Shown here: positions 43,703 to 52,379 of the stretch, piece after piece
Layout of the letters: every line of letters begins with the position of its first letter
Position numbering within the stretch: position 1 is the first letter of the stretch
Assembly (NCBI GenBank): GCA_030123525.1
Contig: CP126125.1
Location: 2,790,001-2,854,000 of the forward strand
DNA length: 64,000 nucleotides
Reading direction: 5' to 3'
DNA from: ELB16-189 sp018266435
GTDB taxonomy: Bacteria; Bacteroidota; Bacteroidia; Cytophagales; Cyclobacteriaceae
Program-made: the position numbers and the translations under genes
The notes under the pieces: model-generated
What the model was told of the DNA's origin: nothing
Seen by the model: only the letters and a program-made list of their open reading frames with translations
Databases searched by the model: none

Positions 43703-46105
43703 ATGAGCCTGACAAAAACTGTAGCTTCAACAGCATCAGCCAAAGCAGAAATGATTTTGGCTGACTTTCGGCTTGCGTGCGAAAGCCGCGAGGCAAGCTT
43801 GCTTGGCCGCAAAGAAGTGTTCATGGGCAAAGCCAAGTTTGGCATTTTTGGCGATGGCAAAGAAGTGGCTCAGATTGCGATGGCCAAAGTTTTTAGAAAA
43901 GGTGATCATCGGTCAGGCTATTATCGTGACCAAACGTTTATGCTGGCCATTGGCGAGATGACTCTCGCTAACTATTTTGCTCAGCTTTATGCGCATACAA
44001 ATGTTGAGGCCGATCCGGCCTCGGCAGGCCGCCAGATGACAGGGCATTTTGCCACACGAATGATTGATGAGCAAGGTCAACTCAAAGAACTCTCAAAACT
44101 GAAAAACGTAAGTGCAGATATTTCACCAACAGCCGCCCAGATGCCACGATTGCTGGGGTTGGCTTATGGATCGAAATTGTTCCGCGAAAATTCAGCCCTG
44201 CACCCGTACTCAAACTTGAGCTCAAAAGGAAACGAAATAGCCTTTGGAACTATCGGTAATGCATCTACTTCAGAAGGAATGTTTTTTGAGGCAATCAATG
44301 CAGCGGGTGTATTGCAAGTGCCGATGTTGATTTCAGTCTGGGACGATGACTACGGTATATCCGTTCCTCAAGAAATACAAACAACCAAAGGCAGCATCTC
44401 CAAAATCCTCGCTGGGTTTCAGCGAAATAAAAGTGAAAAAGGTTTTGAAATTTTTGTAGTGAATGGCTGGGATTACGAAGCGCTTTGCGAGACGTATGAA
44501 AAGGCAGAAAAAATTTGCCGCACGGAGCATGTGCCGGTGCTTGTTCACGTTCGCGAAATGACACAACCGCAAGGACACAGCACATCGGGGTCGCATGAGC
44601 GCTATAAATCCAAAGAACGGTTGAATTGGGAAAAACAGTATGATTGCATTAGCCAAATGCGCCAATGGATGAGCAAGCAAGGTGTGGCGAGCGATGAGGA
44701 GATGGATGAAATTGAAAAAGAAGCAAAAGTGGCAGCCAAAGCAGCCAAAGATGCTGCGTGGAAATTTTTCACAAGCGAAATTCACAAAAGACAAAAGTCG
44801 TTAACTCTAATTTTAGAAAAATTCCAACAAGAACACCCGTTGGTTAACGAGATAAAAAGAGGATTAGAACAAACCATCAACCCTGAGCGGCTAGATTCAG
44901 TAAAAGCAGCCAGGAAAACGCTTCGCATTGTATCGGGCAATACATCATCTCTTCGTGATGAATTGATTCAATGGCTATCTGACTCAGATGCCGATAATTT
45001 TGATCGTTATAATTCTTTTTTACACAGCCAGTCACAATGGTCTGCTTTGAAAGCTACTCCGGTGCCTGCAGTGTATTCTGAAAAATCACCACTGCTGGAT
45101 GGCCGCGAAATTCTTCAGGCTTGTTTTACCGAAGCATTGAAACGCGACCCGCTGGTATTGGCTTTTGGTGAAGACGTAGGAAAAATTGGTGATGTAAATC
45201 AAGGCTTTGCCGGACTTCAGAGTAAATTTGGTGAATGGCGGGTAACGGATACCGGCATTCGCGAATGCACCATTATCGGCCAGGGTATTGGGTTGGCCTT
45301 GCGTGGCTTCCGTCCAATATCTGAAATACAATACCTGGATTACCTGCTTTATGCCATACAGATTCTTTCAGATGACTTGGCTACGCTGCAGTACAGAACG
45401 AAGGGAGGACAAAAAGCTCCGCTGATCGTTCGTACGCGCGGCCATCGCCTGGAAGGGATATGGCATGCAGGATCTCCGATGGGCATGATCTTAAACAGCC
45501 TTCGGGGCATGTACGTGCTAGTGCCGAGAAATATGACTCAGGCAGCAGGGTTTTATAATACCATGCTTCAGTCGGATGACCCATGCTTGATTATTGAATG
45601 CCTCAACGGCTACCGGTTGAAAGAAAGATTACCCGACAACATAGGTGAGTTCAAACTTTCGTTGGGCGAACCGGAAATTTTACGCGAAGGACATGATGTA
45701 ACGATTGTTACGTATGGTTCAATGTGTCGGGTGGTAATGGAAGCCGCAAGTGATTTGGAAGAACGGGGTATTTCTTGTGAAGTGATTGATGTGCAAACCT
45801 TGTTGCCGTTTGATATTCATCACACCATCTGCGATTCAATTAAAAAAACAAACCGCGTGGTATTTGCTGATGAAGATGTGCCCGGTGGAGCCACCGCGTT
45901 TATGATGCAAAAGGTGCTGGAAGAACAGAAAGCATACCATCACCTGGATGCCACACCGGTTACAATCACAGCAAAAGAGCACCGGCCTGCATATGCCAGC
46001 GATGGCGATTATTTCTCCAAGCCTAATCCTGAAATAATATTTGACCGGGTTTATGAATTGATGAGAGAATCTGATCCGGTCCGGTTTCCGGCTATCTACA
46101 ATTAA
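43703..46105 (+). CDS. 2-oxoacid dehydrogenase E1, alpha-beta fusion, variant thiamine motif
   Basis: The 800-residue product fuses E1 alpha (about 1-390) and E1 beta (about 455-800) subunits of a branched-chain or pyruvate-type dehydrogenase. It should decarboxylate a 2-oxoacid using thiamine diphosphate and pass the acyl group to a lipoyl E2. At the usual GDG...N motif it reads Gly185-Asn186-Ala187 (TIGNASTSEG) with Asp215 in WDDDYGIS, so the two Mg ligands are exchanged relative to the canonical pair. The alpha-type phosphorylation-loop region QGHSTSGSHERY and the beta motif FGEDVGKIGDVNQGF are conserved. The ATG at 43703 is preferred over a TTG at 43634, which would add a poorly matching N-terminus. 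No E2 or E3 gene is nearby. Confidence 0.87.
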   Translation: MSLTKTVASTASAKAEMILADFRLACESREASLLGRKEVFMGKAKFGIFGDGKEVAQIAMAKVFRKGDHRSGYYRDQTFMLAIGEMTLANYFAQLYAHTNVEADPASAGRQMTGHFATRMIDEQGQLKELSKLKNVSADISPTAAQMPRLLGLAYGSKLFRENSALHPYSNLSSKGNEIAFGTIGNASTSEGMFFEAINAAGVLQVPMLISVWDDDYGISVPQEIQTTKGSISKILAGFQRNKSEKGFEIFVVNGWDYEALCETYEKAEKICRTEHVPVLVHVREMTQPQGHSTSGSHERYKSKERLNWEKQYDCISQMRQWMSKQGVASDEEMDEIEKEAKVAAKAAKDAAWKFFTSEIHKRQKSLTLILEKFQQEHPLVNEIKRGLEQTINPERLDSVKAARKTLRIVSGNTSSLRDELIQWLSDSDADNFDRYNSFLHSQSQWSALKATPVPAVYSEKSPLLDGREILQACFTEALKRDPLVLAFGEDVGKIGDVNQGFAGLQSKFGEWRVTDTGIRECTIIGQGIGLALRGFRPISEIQYLDYLLYAIQILSDDLATLQYRTKGGQKAPLIVRTRGHRLEGIWHAGSPMGMILNSLRGMYVLVPRNMTQAAGFYNTMLQSDDPCLIIECLNGYRLKERLPDNIGEFKLSLGEPEILREGHDVTIVTYGSMCRVVMEAASDLEERGISCEVIDVQTLLPFDIHHTICDSIKKTNRVVFADEDVPGGATAFMMQKVLEEQKAYHHLDATPVTITAKEHRPAYASDGDYFSKPNPEIIFDRVYELMRESDPVRFPAIYN

Positions 46106-46113
46106 CAGCTTTG

Positions 46114-46872
46114 TTAAATAACTACATCTGATTTTTCTAAGGTATTGCTCACATGCCCGGCCCGGTCCATCACGGTAATATCAAACTTGAGATACTGAAG
46201 TCTGAATTTTAATCCAAACGCCAAGTAAACAAATTTATAGGTCAGCGTTCCATCAATGGGAGATACTTGCCGGTTGTTGGATAAGTCAGGAAATGTACCC
46301 CTGAATTCGTTGGGGAGACAGTCATTTTTTGCCGGATCGTAATAGACGTACGGATCGGTCAATAGCCTGCGGGTGTAGATGTCAACGTTTATGGTATAAG
46401 CCGCCAAGTTTTGGTAAATGAAAAGGGTATCTGTTTTGTTACCGACATTTTTACTGATTTCCCAGTTGACACAGTTGAGGGTATCAGGCATGGAAAATCC
46501 AGGAAAATTTGTTTTCCGTATTTTATAATCAATGTACTTCAGGTTGTTACCATACTGAGACAGGTGGGTATAATCGCCATCGGTAACGTATCCAAAGTTG
46601 TTGATGTTGGTAGTGTCATAAACTCCATACCAGGGGTTTACATATTTTCCGTCAGGCCGTTCTGTATCTACCGAGGCCAATCCTAAATCACCATCTCCGT
46701 CTTTAAAATTAAATTTAATGATGAGGGTGTCAGGATTAGGGAAAGTTCCGGCTACAAAGTTAAGCGAACCCCAACTAATCTGCGGAATAACGGAATACTC
46801 CGGCTGTTTTATGCAGGCACCTACCAGCCAAGCAAAAATCACAATCACCAAAAAATTTCTAATCCTCTGCAT
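46114..46872 (-). CDS. Lipoprotein of unknown function
   Basis: The 252-residue product has a lipoprotein signal (FAWLVGAC, lipid Cys near residue 20). The mature part is beta-rich, with FKDGDGDLGLASVDT near residue 58 resembling a short calcium-binding loop, and many aromatic residues. Bacteroidota genomes carry many proteins of this type in the outer membrane, with unknown function. It is divergent from the LuxE-like gene, with starts only tens of bases apart, and convergent with the E1 gene, nine bases away. Confidence 0.8.
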   Translation of the reverse strand: MQRIRNFLVIVIFAWLVGACIKQPEYSVIPQISWGSLNFVAGTFPNPDTLIIKFNFKDGDGDLGLASVDTERPDGKYVNPWYGVYDTTNINNFGYVTDGDYTHLSQYGNNLKYIDYKIRKTNFPGFSMPDTLNCVNWEISKNVGNKTDTLFIYQNLAAYTINVDIYTRRLLTDPYVYYDPAKNDCLPNEFRGTFPDLSNNRQVSPIDGTLTYKFVYLAFGLKFRLQYLKFDITVMDRAGHVSNTLEKSDVVI

Positions 46873-46876
46873 TTTT

Positions 46877-46884
46877 TATCTTTG
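46877..46884 (+). promoter_or_regulatory. TAnnTTTG -7 element upstream of the LuxE-like gene
   Basis: TATCTTTG matches the Bacteroidota -7 consensus exactly. It overlaps the first possible start codon of the next gene, so translation probably begins further downstream. No clear TTTG -33 element is visible, because the region also belongs to the neighbouring coding sequence. Confidence 0.45.
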
Positions 46885-46911
46885 AAACTCTATTTGATCA
46901 GCTTGGAATCG

Positions 46912-47889
46912 TTGAATTTTAATCTTTCTCTGAACGATATTAACGAAAATAACTTCGAGGATATTGCTTTGACTCTTTTTCACTACCAGTACAAAAATAA
47001 TCAACTTTATCATACCTACGTGAACCAGATTGGAAAGGATACTCACTCAATTAACAATATTTACGATATTCCTTTTTTGCCGATTCGTTTTTTTAAAACA
47101 CATTCTGTTGTATGCGGGCAATGGAAACCGGAAGTGGTTTTTACGAGCAGTGCCACTACGGGCAGTATGGTGAGCAGTCACGCTGTTCCAAACCTCAGCG
47201 CCTACCTAAACCATACCTCTCAAATTTTTGAATTTTTTTATGGAGACCTTACCGGTTATCATTTTTTAGCTTTATTGCCTTCTTACCTCGAGCGCACGGG
47301 TTCTTCACTAATTGCTATGATCAATTATTTTATTAGCAAAGATTCATCGGGTCATTCAGGATATTATCTCACTGACTACGAAGCCTTGCTGACTAAAGTG
47401 AAACAACTTAAGAATTCTAAAAAAAAAATCGTGGTATGGGGCGTTTCTTTTGCATTGCTCGATTTGGCAGAGAAACTTGAAACAGACCTAAGTCATTGCC
47501 TGGTAATGGAAACGGGAGGTATGAAAGGCAGGCGTAAAGAATGGGTACGCAATGAACTGCATGAATTTTTGTGTACCCGGTTGAACACGTCTCAAATTCA
47601 TTCAGAATACGGGATGACTGAGTTAATGTCGCAAGCATACTCTATTGGCGGGGGTTACTTTACCTGTCCACCTTCTATGAAGGTATTGGTTCGCGATATA
47701 AATGATCCGTTCAGTTGGGTAAAACAGGGTCAAACAGGGGTAATTAATATAATTGATCTGGCCAATGTTCATTCCTGTGCATTCACTGAAACAGAAGATT
47801 TAGGAAAGGTAAATCAAGATTTTAGTTTTGAGGTACTTGGACGACTGGATAATACTGATGTGAGGGGCTGCAATTTGCTACTGGGATGA
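46912..47889 (+). CDS. LuxE-like acyl-protein synthetase / acyltransferase
   Basis: The predicted product has about 325 residues and belongs to the LuxE/PaaK-related adenylate-forming family that activates fatty acids and transfers them to a protein or CoA. Visible marks are the N-terminal ALTLFHYQYKNNQLY and IPFLPIRFFKTHSV, the Ser/Thr-rich nucleotide loop VFTSSATTGSMVSSH, and the late HSEYGMTELMSQAYS, the equivalent of the aspartate/glutamate ATP-site motif. No ATG begins the frame; TTG codons at 46882, 46894, 46903 and 46912 are candidates. I chose 46912 because a -7 promoter element covers the first one. No lux genes are nearby, and the acyl acceptor is unknown. Confidence 0.8.
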   Translation: MNFNLSLNDINENNFEDIALTLFHYQYKNNQLYHTYVNQIGKDTHSINNIYDIPFLPIRFFKTHSVVCGQWKPEVVFTSSATTGSMVSSHAVPNLSAYLNHTSQIFEFFYGDLTGYHFLALLPSYLERTGSSLIAMINYFISKDSSGHSGYYLTDYEALLTKVKQLKNSKKKIVVWGVSFALLDLAEKLETDLSHCLVMETGGMKGRRKEWVRNELHEFLCTRLNTSQIHSEYGMTELMSQAYSIGGGYFTCPPSMKVLVRDINDPFSWVKQGQTGVINIIDLANVHSCAFTETEDLGKVNQDFSFEVLGRLDNTDVRGCNLLLG

Positions 47890-47929
47890 TGGGTAGCGGG
47901 GTATATTACCTGATAATTTGCTGAGGTAA

Positions 47930-47960
47930 TTTGTTTGGAAGTAAAAGAATGATAATTTTG
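47930..47960 (+). promoter_or_regulatory. Bacteroidota-type promoter for the 37-residue lipoprotein gene
   Basis: TTTG (47930-47933) is separated by 19 bases from TAATTTTG (47953-47960), an exact TAnnTTTG. The lipoprotein ATG is 20 bases further on. Both elements and the spacing fit the family consensus well. Confidence 0.6.
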
Positions 47961-47980
47961 TTAGGATCAAATACTACCAC

Positions 47981-48094
47981 ATGAAAAAGATTTTAGCTTT
48001 TGTTGCTTTAGTAGCCTTGTTGACGGCCTGCAGCCAATACACTTGCCCTACCTATAGCAAAAAGGAAATCAAATCGCCTGTTAAGAACATTTGA
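47981..48094 (+). CDS. Very small lipoprotein (37 residues)
   Basis: The short frame starts with ATG and encodes MKKILAFVALVALLTACSQY, then TCPTYSKKEIKSPVKNI. It has a classic lipoprotein signal with lipobox LTAC and lipid-modified Cys17, leaving a 21-residue mature peptide with a second Cys in the CPTYSK motif and a basic tail. A good promoter precedes it. Coding is supported by the intact signal and the promoter; the function is unknown. Small Bacteroidota lipoproteins with a Cys-Pro-Xxx-Tyr element are common near the outer membrane. It is followed by about 230 bases without a gene. Confidence 0.7.
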   Translation: MKKILAFVALVALLTACSQYTCPTYSKKEIKSPVKNI

Positions 48095-48323
48095 TGTAAT
48101 CTGTGTTCATGTTTTTAGGCGAGAGATCTAAATAGAATCTCTCAAGAAAAGAGGTACATTCGTTTTGACACCCGTATCTTACAACTAAAAGAAAATCATC
48201 ACTGATACAAGTTGCGGTTAGTGATGCATTCTAAATACCCAGTTAGTCGTGTTACTGAAACCCTGTTGTCAGGGTGTGGATTATCTTTTGTTTGCCTCGG
48301 GCTCTTAGTCTGCTTGCATCACC
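48095..48323. other. Untranslated stretch with two hairpins after the small lipoprotein
   Basis: Two inverted repeats are visible: GAGAGAT (48121-48127) with ATCTCTC (48137-48143), and ACCCTG (48260-48265) with CAGGGT (48270-48275). Neither is followed by a strong T tract. The region may be the 3' untranslated part of the small lipoprotein message or a small RNA; no gene was seen. Confidence 0.35.
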
Positions 48324-48668
48324 TTAGTAATATCTTGGTTGCTTCTTGCCTTTAAGAATGGTTCCCGTTAATGCGGCAAAGCCACCCACCAGTCCGCCCA
48401 CAATTATCATTAGTACAAATACATTGAGCGGCATGAGTTTATTTATTTTTTCTGTCAGTATTGACTGAGTGGTTATGTCAATATAAAAAGCTTTGACCAG
48501 CCACAGCAGCCCAACACTTAAAAAGCCAGCCAGAAAGGACAGCCCACTGCTCAGGTTGAAGTAGTAACCAAAAACAAAAGCAACGATTGCCATGGTCCAC
48601 CACGGCAAAAATGTTTGTGCGATAAAACAACCCACAATAGTTGAGAGGATTTGGAATAATAATTTCAT
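48324..48668 (-). CDS. Small four-helix membrane protein
   Basis: The 114-residue product is almost entirely hydrophobic, with about four membrane helices (about 5-22, 27-42, 46-64 and 80-103) and a basic C-terminus (LKGKKQPRYY). No family was recognised. Its ATG overlaps the stop of the penicillin acylase gene as ATGA, which suggests translational coupling. Its partnership with the acylase is inference from that overlap. Confidence 0.75.
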   Translation of the reverse strand: MKLLFQILSTIVGCFIAQTFLPWWTMAIVAFVFGYYFNLSSGLSFLAGFLSVGLLWLVKAFYIDITTQSILTEKINKLMPLNVFVLMIIVGGLVGGFAALTGTILKGKKQPRYY

Positions 48669-51097
48669 TTCTCTGATTTTAAAGTTTGATGGGCAAACGA
48701 AAAGTTTTGCATCTGTTCAACTGATGAATTGAAGTGCATATTGAGGTAACGATCTGCAGACCAGGTATTGATCATATTGCCGTAAAATGCACTTCCCGGG
48801 TTGCCGCTTTGCCCGCCCGGATATACACCCCAAGCTTTTACGCCAGTTTTTTCAAGGCTCACCACCATGCGCCAACTTGGGCCATTGCGCTTGCCATGTG
48901 CATTTACAAGGCTGTTATTCCCTCCGTGAAGTACGTGATAGCTGAACGGCTCCAGTCGTGCGAGGTGTTGAATGTAAGAGTCTTTGAAAACTGCCCAACT
49001 TGGCTCTTGATTACCGTGTTCTTTTTTCCATTTTTCGATTTCGGCAACACCCTCTGAAAATGATTTTCGCACGACATCAACTGCCGTTTCTTTTTCAGGA
49101 GTAGATTGAATATCAAAGAAACTTAACCCCGGTTTTTCCTTGATCAGTTTTATGGTTGTATAGGTAGTGGGAAAATCAAGCATTACCTTAGAGGTTTTCA
49201 TTTCATCCCAAATCATCGGGAGGATGCTTCGCAACCATGCTTCGTAATAGGAGGCGCCTTCTGAGTTGATGTTATTGTAAAAATCCCAACTTTTTAATTT
49301 TTCAAATACATTTTTTTCTATTGCATTGAGTTTGGTCTGATCAAGCATAGTAAGCCAGGTAGGCAGGCTTTCAGACGCTTTTAAATTATAGTTGTCGGCC
49401 TGCAGACTCATCATGTCGTGAGGTGTGATCTTGTTCATTTCGCTCAGCCGCTGGTTAATTCTCCGGTTGCGGTAGGCTTCATAACTGGTAGAGGTGACAT
49501 AATACGGATAGGTTTCATCAACCGGATATTGATTGGCCGAACTAACAAATCCGCGAATCGGGTTTTTGTACATCACGTTTTGATCATTCGGAATAAATGC
49601 TTGCCATTCATTGGAGGTTTGGGTGCCATCCAGTACAAATTTGCCTTCTTCTTTTCTGCGTACCGGGTATTTTCCCTGGATGCGCATGGCGATGTCGCCA
49701 TTGGTACAGGCAAAAACAAAATTTTGTGCAGGCGAACTGTAGTGGTCTAATGCCTTCAGGTAATCTGAGTGGTTGTTAGACTTGTTGAGCAGATAAAATG
49801 ACAATAATTCTTTTGACGAATCATGTGCCACCCATCGAAAAGCGTAATGATTTTTCTGGCTGTCGCCATGAAAACTTTCATCGTACGTTACCGGGCCATG
49901 GTGTGTGTAAACTACAGTATCGTAAAAAGGTTCTTTGCCTTTTACTATGATTTTTTCAATCACTTTATTGCTGTGCTTCCACTGGTTGTCGCTCAGGTAT
50001 TCGTTTTTTGTATTGTCTTTGAATTTGATTTTATACCAATCTACCAGGTCACGCTGAGCATTGGTTTCTCCCCATGCGATTGAATCATTAAAGCCGCTGA
50101 TGACACAAGGTGAGCCAGGCAAAGAGGCACCCATGGCATTGTATCCCGGTGCATTGAGATGGATGATGAACCAGATGGAGGGCAGGTTCAGTTCCAAGTG
50201 CGGGTCATTGCAGAGAATAGGGGAGCCGCTGGCGGTTTTACTTCCGGACACTGCCCAGTTGTTGCTGCCTACATCGGGCGATGATTTTTCGAGTGGATTA
50301 ATTTGTACAATTTCGGGGGATGTGGTTGGAGCCACTCCATCCAACGTAACCGGTTTAAATTTCCATCCATTAGGGTTATCAACAATTGGATCGCCCACTT
50401 TTTCATTGTCGGGGTAAAGCACATCGAGCATTTCTTTGCCAAAGAGTTTTAATGCATTGGTCATTTCAAAATCTTTGTCGCCAATGTTCAGCGTCTTGGC
50501 CATGTATTTTAGCAACAGCCCGCTTTTTAAGGGAGTCCATTCTTCGGGTGAGTAATCGAGTAGCTTGTATTCAACTGGTAATTGTTCATAGTTCAGCGAA
50601 TGGATATAGGCATTGATGCCTTCGGTATATCGGTTGGCCACTTTATTGAGCAGAGCATCTTTTTCCATTTCAGCCAAGGAATTTTTTGCGGCAAAGACCA
50701 TTCCCAGTCGTCTTTGGCCGCGGTCAAAATCTATGGCACTGGGTCCTAAGATTTCTGAAATACGTCCGGCAGCTGCCAGAGTCTGAAATTCCATTTGCCA
50801 AAGCCTGCAACTGGCAGTGATGTAACCTTGAGCAAAAAATAAATCTTCTTCATTAGCAGCGTAGATGTGGGGTATCAGGGCGCTGTCATACACTACGGTC
50901 ACTTCTCCTTTTAGATTTTTCACCAATGCGTTAGTCGGTTTTTGATTTTTCCGCTCGGCATTTTGCCAGAATCCGTGAAACGGATCGAGGAATTTTCCGA
51001 GGGGCGGTATGGGTTTGCCGAAATTCCATGAGCGATTCAGGCAATACACCAGCGCGATGGTGATGATTGAAGAGAGGGTGATTTTTACTATGCGCAT
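48665..51097 (-). CDS. Penicillin acylase family (Ntn-hydrolase) protein
   Basis: The 810-residue product is an N-terminal-nucleophile hydrolase of the penicillin G acylase / acyl-homoserine-lactone acylase family. A hydrophobic N-terminus (about 5-20) exports it. An alpha-chain part (about 60-250) is followed by a spacer, then the autocleavage site before Ser278 in VGSNNWAVSG, the expected nucleophile. The beta-chain core includes PHLELNLPSIWF, GASLPGSPCVISGFNDSIAWGETN and the C-terminal HGGNNSLVNAHGKRNGPSWRMV. It hydrolyses an amide such as an N-acyl compound in the periplasm; a quorum-quenching role is possible but not shown. It is the first gene of a pair with the small membrane protein. 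Confidence 0.92.
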   Translation of the reverse strand: MRIVKITLSSIITIALVYCLNRSWNFGKPIPPLGKFLDPFHGFWQNAERKNQKPTNALVKNLKGEVTVVYDSALIPHIYAANEEDLFFAQGYITASCRLWQMEFQTLAAAGRISEILGPSAIDFDRGQRRLGMVFAAKNSLAEMEKDALLNKVANRYTEGINAYIHSLNYEQLPVEYKLLDYSPEEWTPLKSGLLLKYMAKTLNIGDKDFEMTNALKLFGKEMLDVLYPDNEKVGDPIVDNPNGWKFKPVTLDGVAPTTSPEIVQINPLEKSSPDVGSNNWAVSGSKTASGSPILCNDPHLELNLPSIWFIIHLNAPGYNAMGASLPGSPCVISGFNDSIAWGETNAQRDLVDWYKIKFKDNTKNEYLSDNQWKHSNKVIEKIIVKGKEPFYDTVVYTHHGPVTYDESFHGDSQKNHYAFRWVAHDSSKELLSFYLLNKSNNHSDYLKALDHYSSPAQNFVFACTNGDIAMRIQGKYPVRRKEEGKFVLDGTQTSNEWQAFIPNDQNVMYKNPIRGFVSSANQYPVDETYPYYVTSTSYEAYRNRRINQRLSEMNKITPHDMMSLQADNYNLKASESLPTWLTMLDQTKLNAIEKNVFEKLKSWDFYNNINSEGASYYEAWLRSILPMIWDEMKTSKVMLDFPTTYTTIKLIKEKPGLSFFDIQSTPEKETAVDVVRKSFSEGVAEIEKWKKEHGNQEPSWAVFKDSYIQHLARLEPFSYHVLHGGNNSLVNAHGKRNGPSWRMVVSLEKTGVKAWGVYPGGQSGNPGSAFYGNMINTWSADRYLNMHFNSSVEQMQNFSFAHQTLKSEK

Positions 51098-51151
51098 GAA
51101 AAGGAAATTTAAGATTAGGCTAAAAGTTTCAAGCTGAAATTTGGAATTTCT

Positions 51152-51754
51152 TTACAACACTTTCAATAAATATTTCACCAAATTTTTGGCGATAATCTGA
51201 TGGCCTTCGGCAGTAGGGTGTATGCCATCGGCCTGGTTAAGTTTTTCATTGCCCCCTACACCGTCTAACAAAAAAGGCATGAGCAGGGCATTATTCTTTT
51301 CGGCCAGGGTAGGGTAGATTTTTTTAAACTCAGATGTATAAGCCGGCCCCATGTTGGGCGGTACCATCATGCCGGCCAGCACAATTTTAACATGAGGGTA
51401 TTTTGTCTTTGTTCGGTCTATGATGGCTTGCAGGTTTTTTTGGGTTTGACCGGGTGGAAGCCCACGCAGGCCATCGTTAGCGCCTAGTTCCAGCACCAGT
51501 ATGTCTAAGGGTGTTCGCAGCATCCAGTCGATGCGGCTCAGGCCTCCGGCAGATGTTTCACCACTCAGACCGGCATTAATCACTTTTACCTGACGCCCGG
51601 CCTGATGCAGTTCTTTTTCCACCCAGGCTGGAAATGCCTGGTTTGGCGAAAGGCCGTAGCCTGCCGTTAGGCTGTCACCCAGAAATAAAATAATTTTTTC
51701 TGTACTGGTAAAGGCAACACACAGAAACGGCAGTAAAATCAGCAGGTTTTTCAT
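51152..51754 (-). CDS. GDSL/SGNH arylesterase, TesA-like
   Basis: The 200-residue product is an SGNH hydrolase with a signal peptide (about 1-18). Block I is FLGDSLTAGYG with nucleophile Ser28; Gly of block II and the ELGANDGLRG block III with its Asn follow; block V is DGIHPTAEGH with the catalytic Asp and His. It resembles E. coli TesA (lysophospholipase/thioesterase L1) in length and order. It should cleave short acyl esters in the periplasm. It ends 54 bases before the penicillin acylase start and could be the first gene of the same transcript. Confidence 0.92.
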   Translation of the reverse strand: MKNLLILLPFLCVAFTSTEKIILFLGDSLTAGYGLSPNQAFPAWVEKELHQAGRQVKVINAGLSGETSAGGLSRIDWMLRTPLDILVLELGANDGLRGLPPGQTQKNLQAIIDRTKTKYPHVKIVLAGMMVPPNMGPAYTSEFKKIYPTLAEKNNALLMPFLLDGVGGNEKLNQADGIHPTAEGHQIIAKNLVKYLLKVL

Positions 51755-51872
51755 GGGGCAGATGAATTTTCAAATATCACCAATGGCTTGTGTTATTTTT
51801 AGTTTTTCTACTTTTTAATTATCCGCAGACTCTGTATTTTCAAAGTCAGAATCCAACCCCAACCCCAACTCC

Positions 51873-52310
51873 ATGAGTATTCAAGAAATTCTTAATCTTT
51901 TTCAAAGTGGAAAAGCCACAGCCAAAAGCCATATTAAAAACCTGATTGAGATGGCTGCTATCGATGGTAATTTTGACCAGGTGGAATATGACCTGCTGAA
52001 AAAAATCGCTTCGCAAAATGGTATTTCAGAATCACAGTTGAAAGGCATTCGCAGCAATCCTGGGGAAGTAAAATTTGAACTCCCTAAAGACAATAAAGAG
52101 AAATTTCGTCAGTTTTATGACCTGGTGCACATGATGAGTATTGATAATGCCATCCACCCTGAAGAAATGAAGCTTTGCGATTTGTTTGCCATCAAATTTG
52201 GGTACCCCAAACAAAAGACAAAAGAGCTGATTGAGACCATTCGAAGCAATATCAAATATGGGCAAGGCCATGAGGAAACCTACAAGCGAACCATTCAACT
52301 GACGTTGTAG
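51873..52310 (+). CDS. TerB-like helical protein
   Basis: The 145-residue product lacks a signal or membrane helix and is predicted all-helical. It carries the two acidic helix pairs of the TerB fold: HIKNLIEMAAIDGNFDQVEY and FYDLVHMMSIDNAIHPEEM. TerB domains bind metal ions and are linked to tellurite or stress responses, but most bacterial members are uncharacterised. No ter operon genes are nearby. Upstream lies a short (CCCCAA)-like run, which looks incidental. Confidence 0.75.
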   Translation: MSIQEILNLFQSGKATAKSHIKNLIEMAAIDGNFDQVEYDLLKKIASQNGISESQLKGIRSNPGEVKFELPKDNKEKFRQFYDLVHMMSIDNAIHPEEMKLCDLFAIKFGYPKQKTKELIETIRSNIKYGQGHEETYKRTIQLTL

Positions 52311-52354
52311 TTTCAATTACCCGCTGCCAACTTCCGGCCTGATTTTCAATTCAC

Positions 52355-52362
52355 TACTTTTG
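52355..52362 (+). promoter_or_regulatory. TAnnTTTG -7 element of the riboflavin synthase gene
   Basis: TACTTTTG is an exact -7 match, 17 bases before the ribE ATG. The -33 region is weak, so it is only moderately certain. No FMN riboswitch-like conserved sequence was noticed in the 69-base gap, which is too short for one. Confidence 0.4.
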
Positions 52363-52379
52363 TGGCTTAAAGGTATTTC

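Noticed and set aside
44333..44794. A 153-residue minus-strand open frame
   Set aside because: It is antisense to the first E1 gene, whose frame contains clear conserved motifs; the shadow has a low-complexity, Phe/Cys-rich composition.
51853..51869. A (CCCCAA)-like run, telomere-like in appearance
   Set aside because: Only about two and a half units are present, in the short leader of the TerB-like gene. Chance is enough to explain it.
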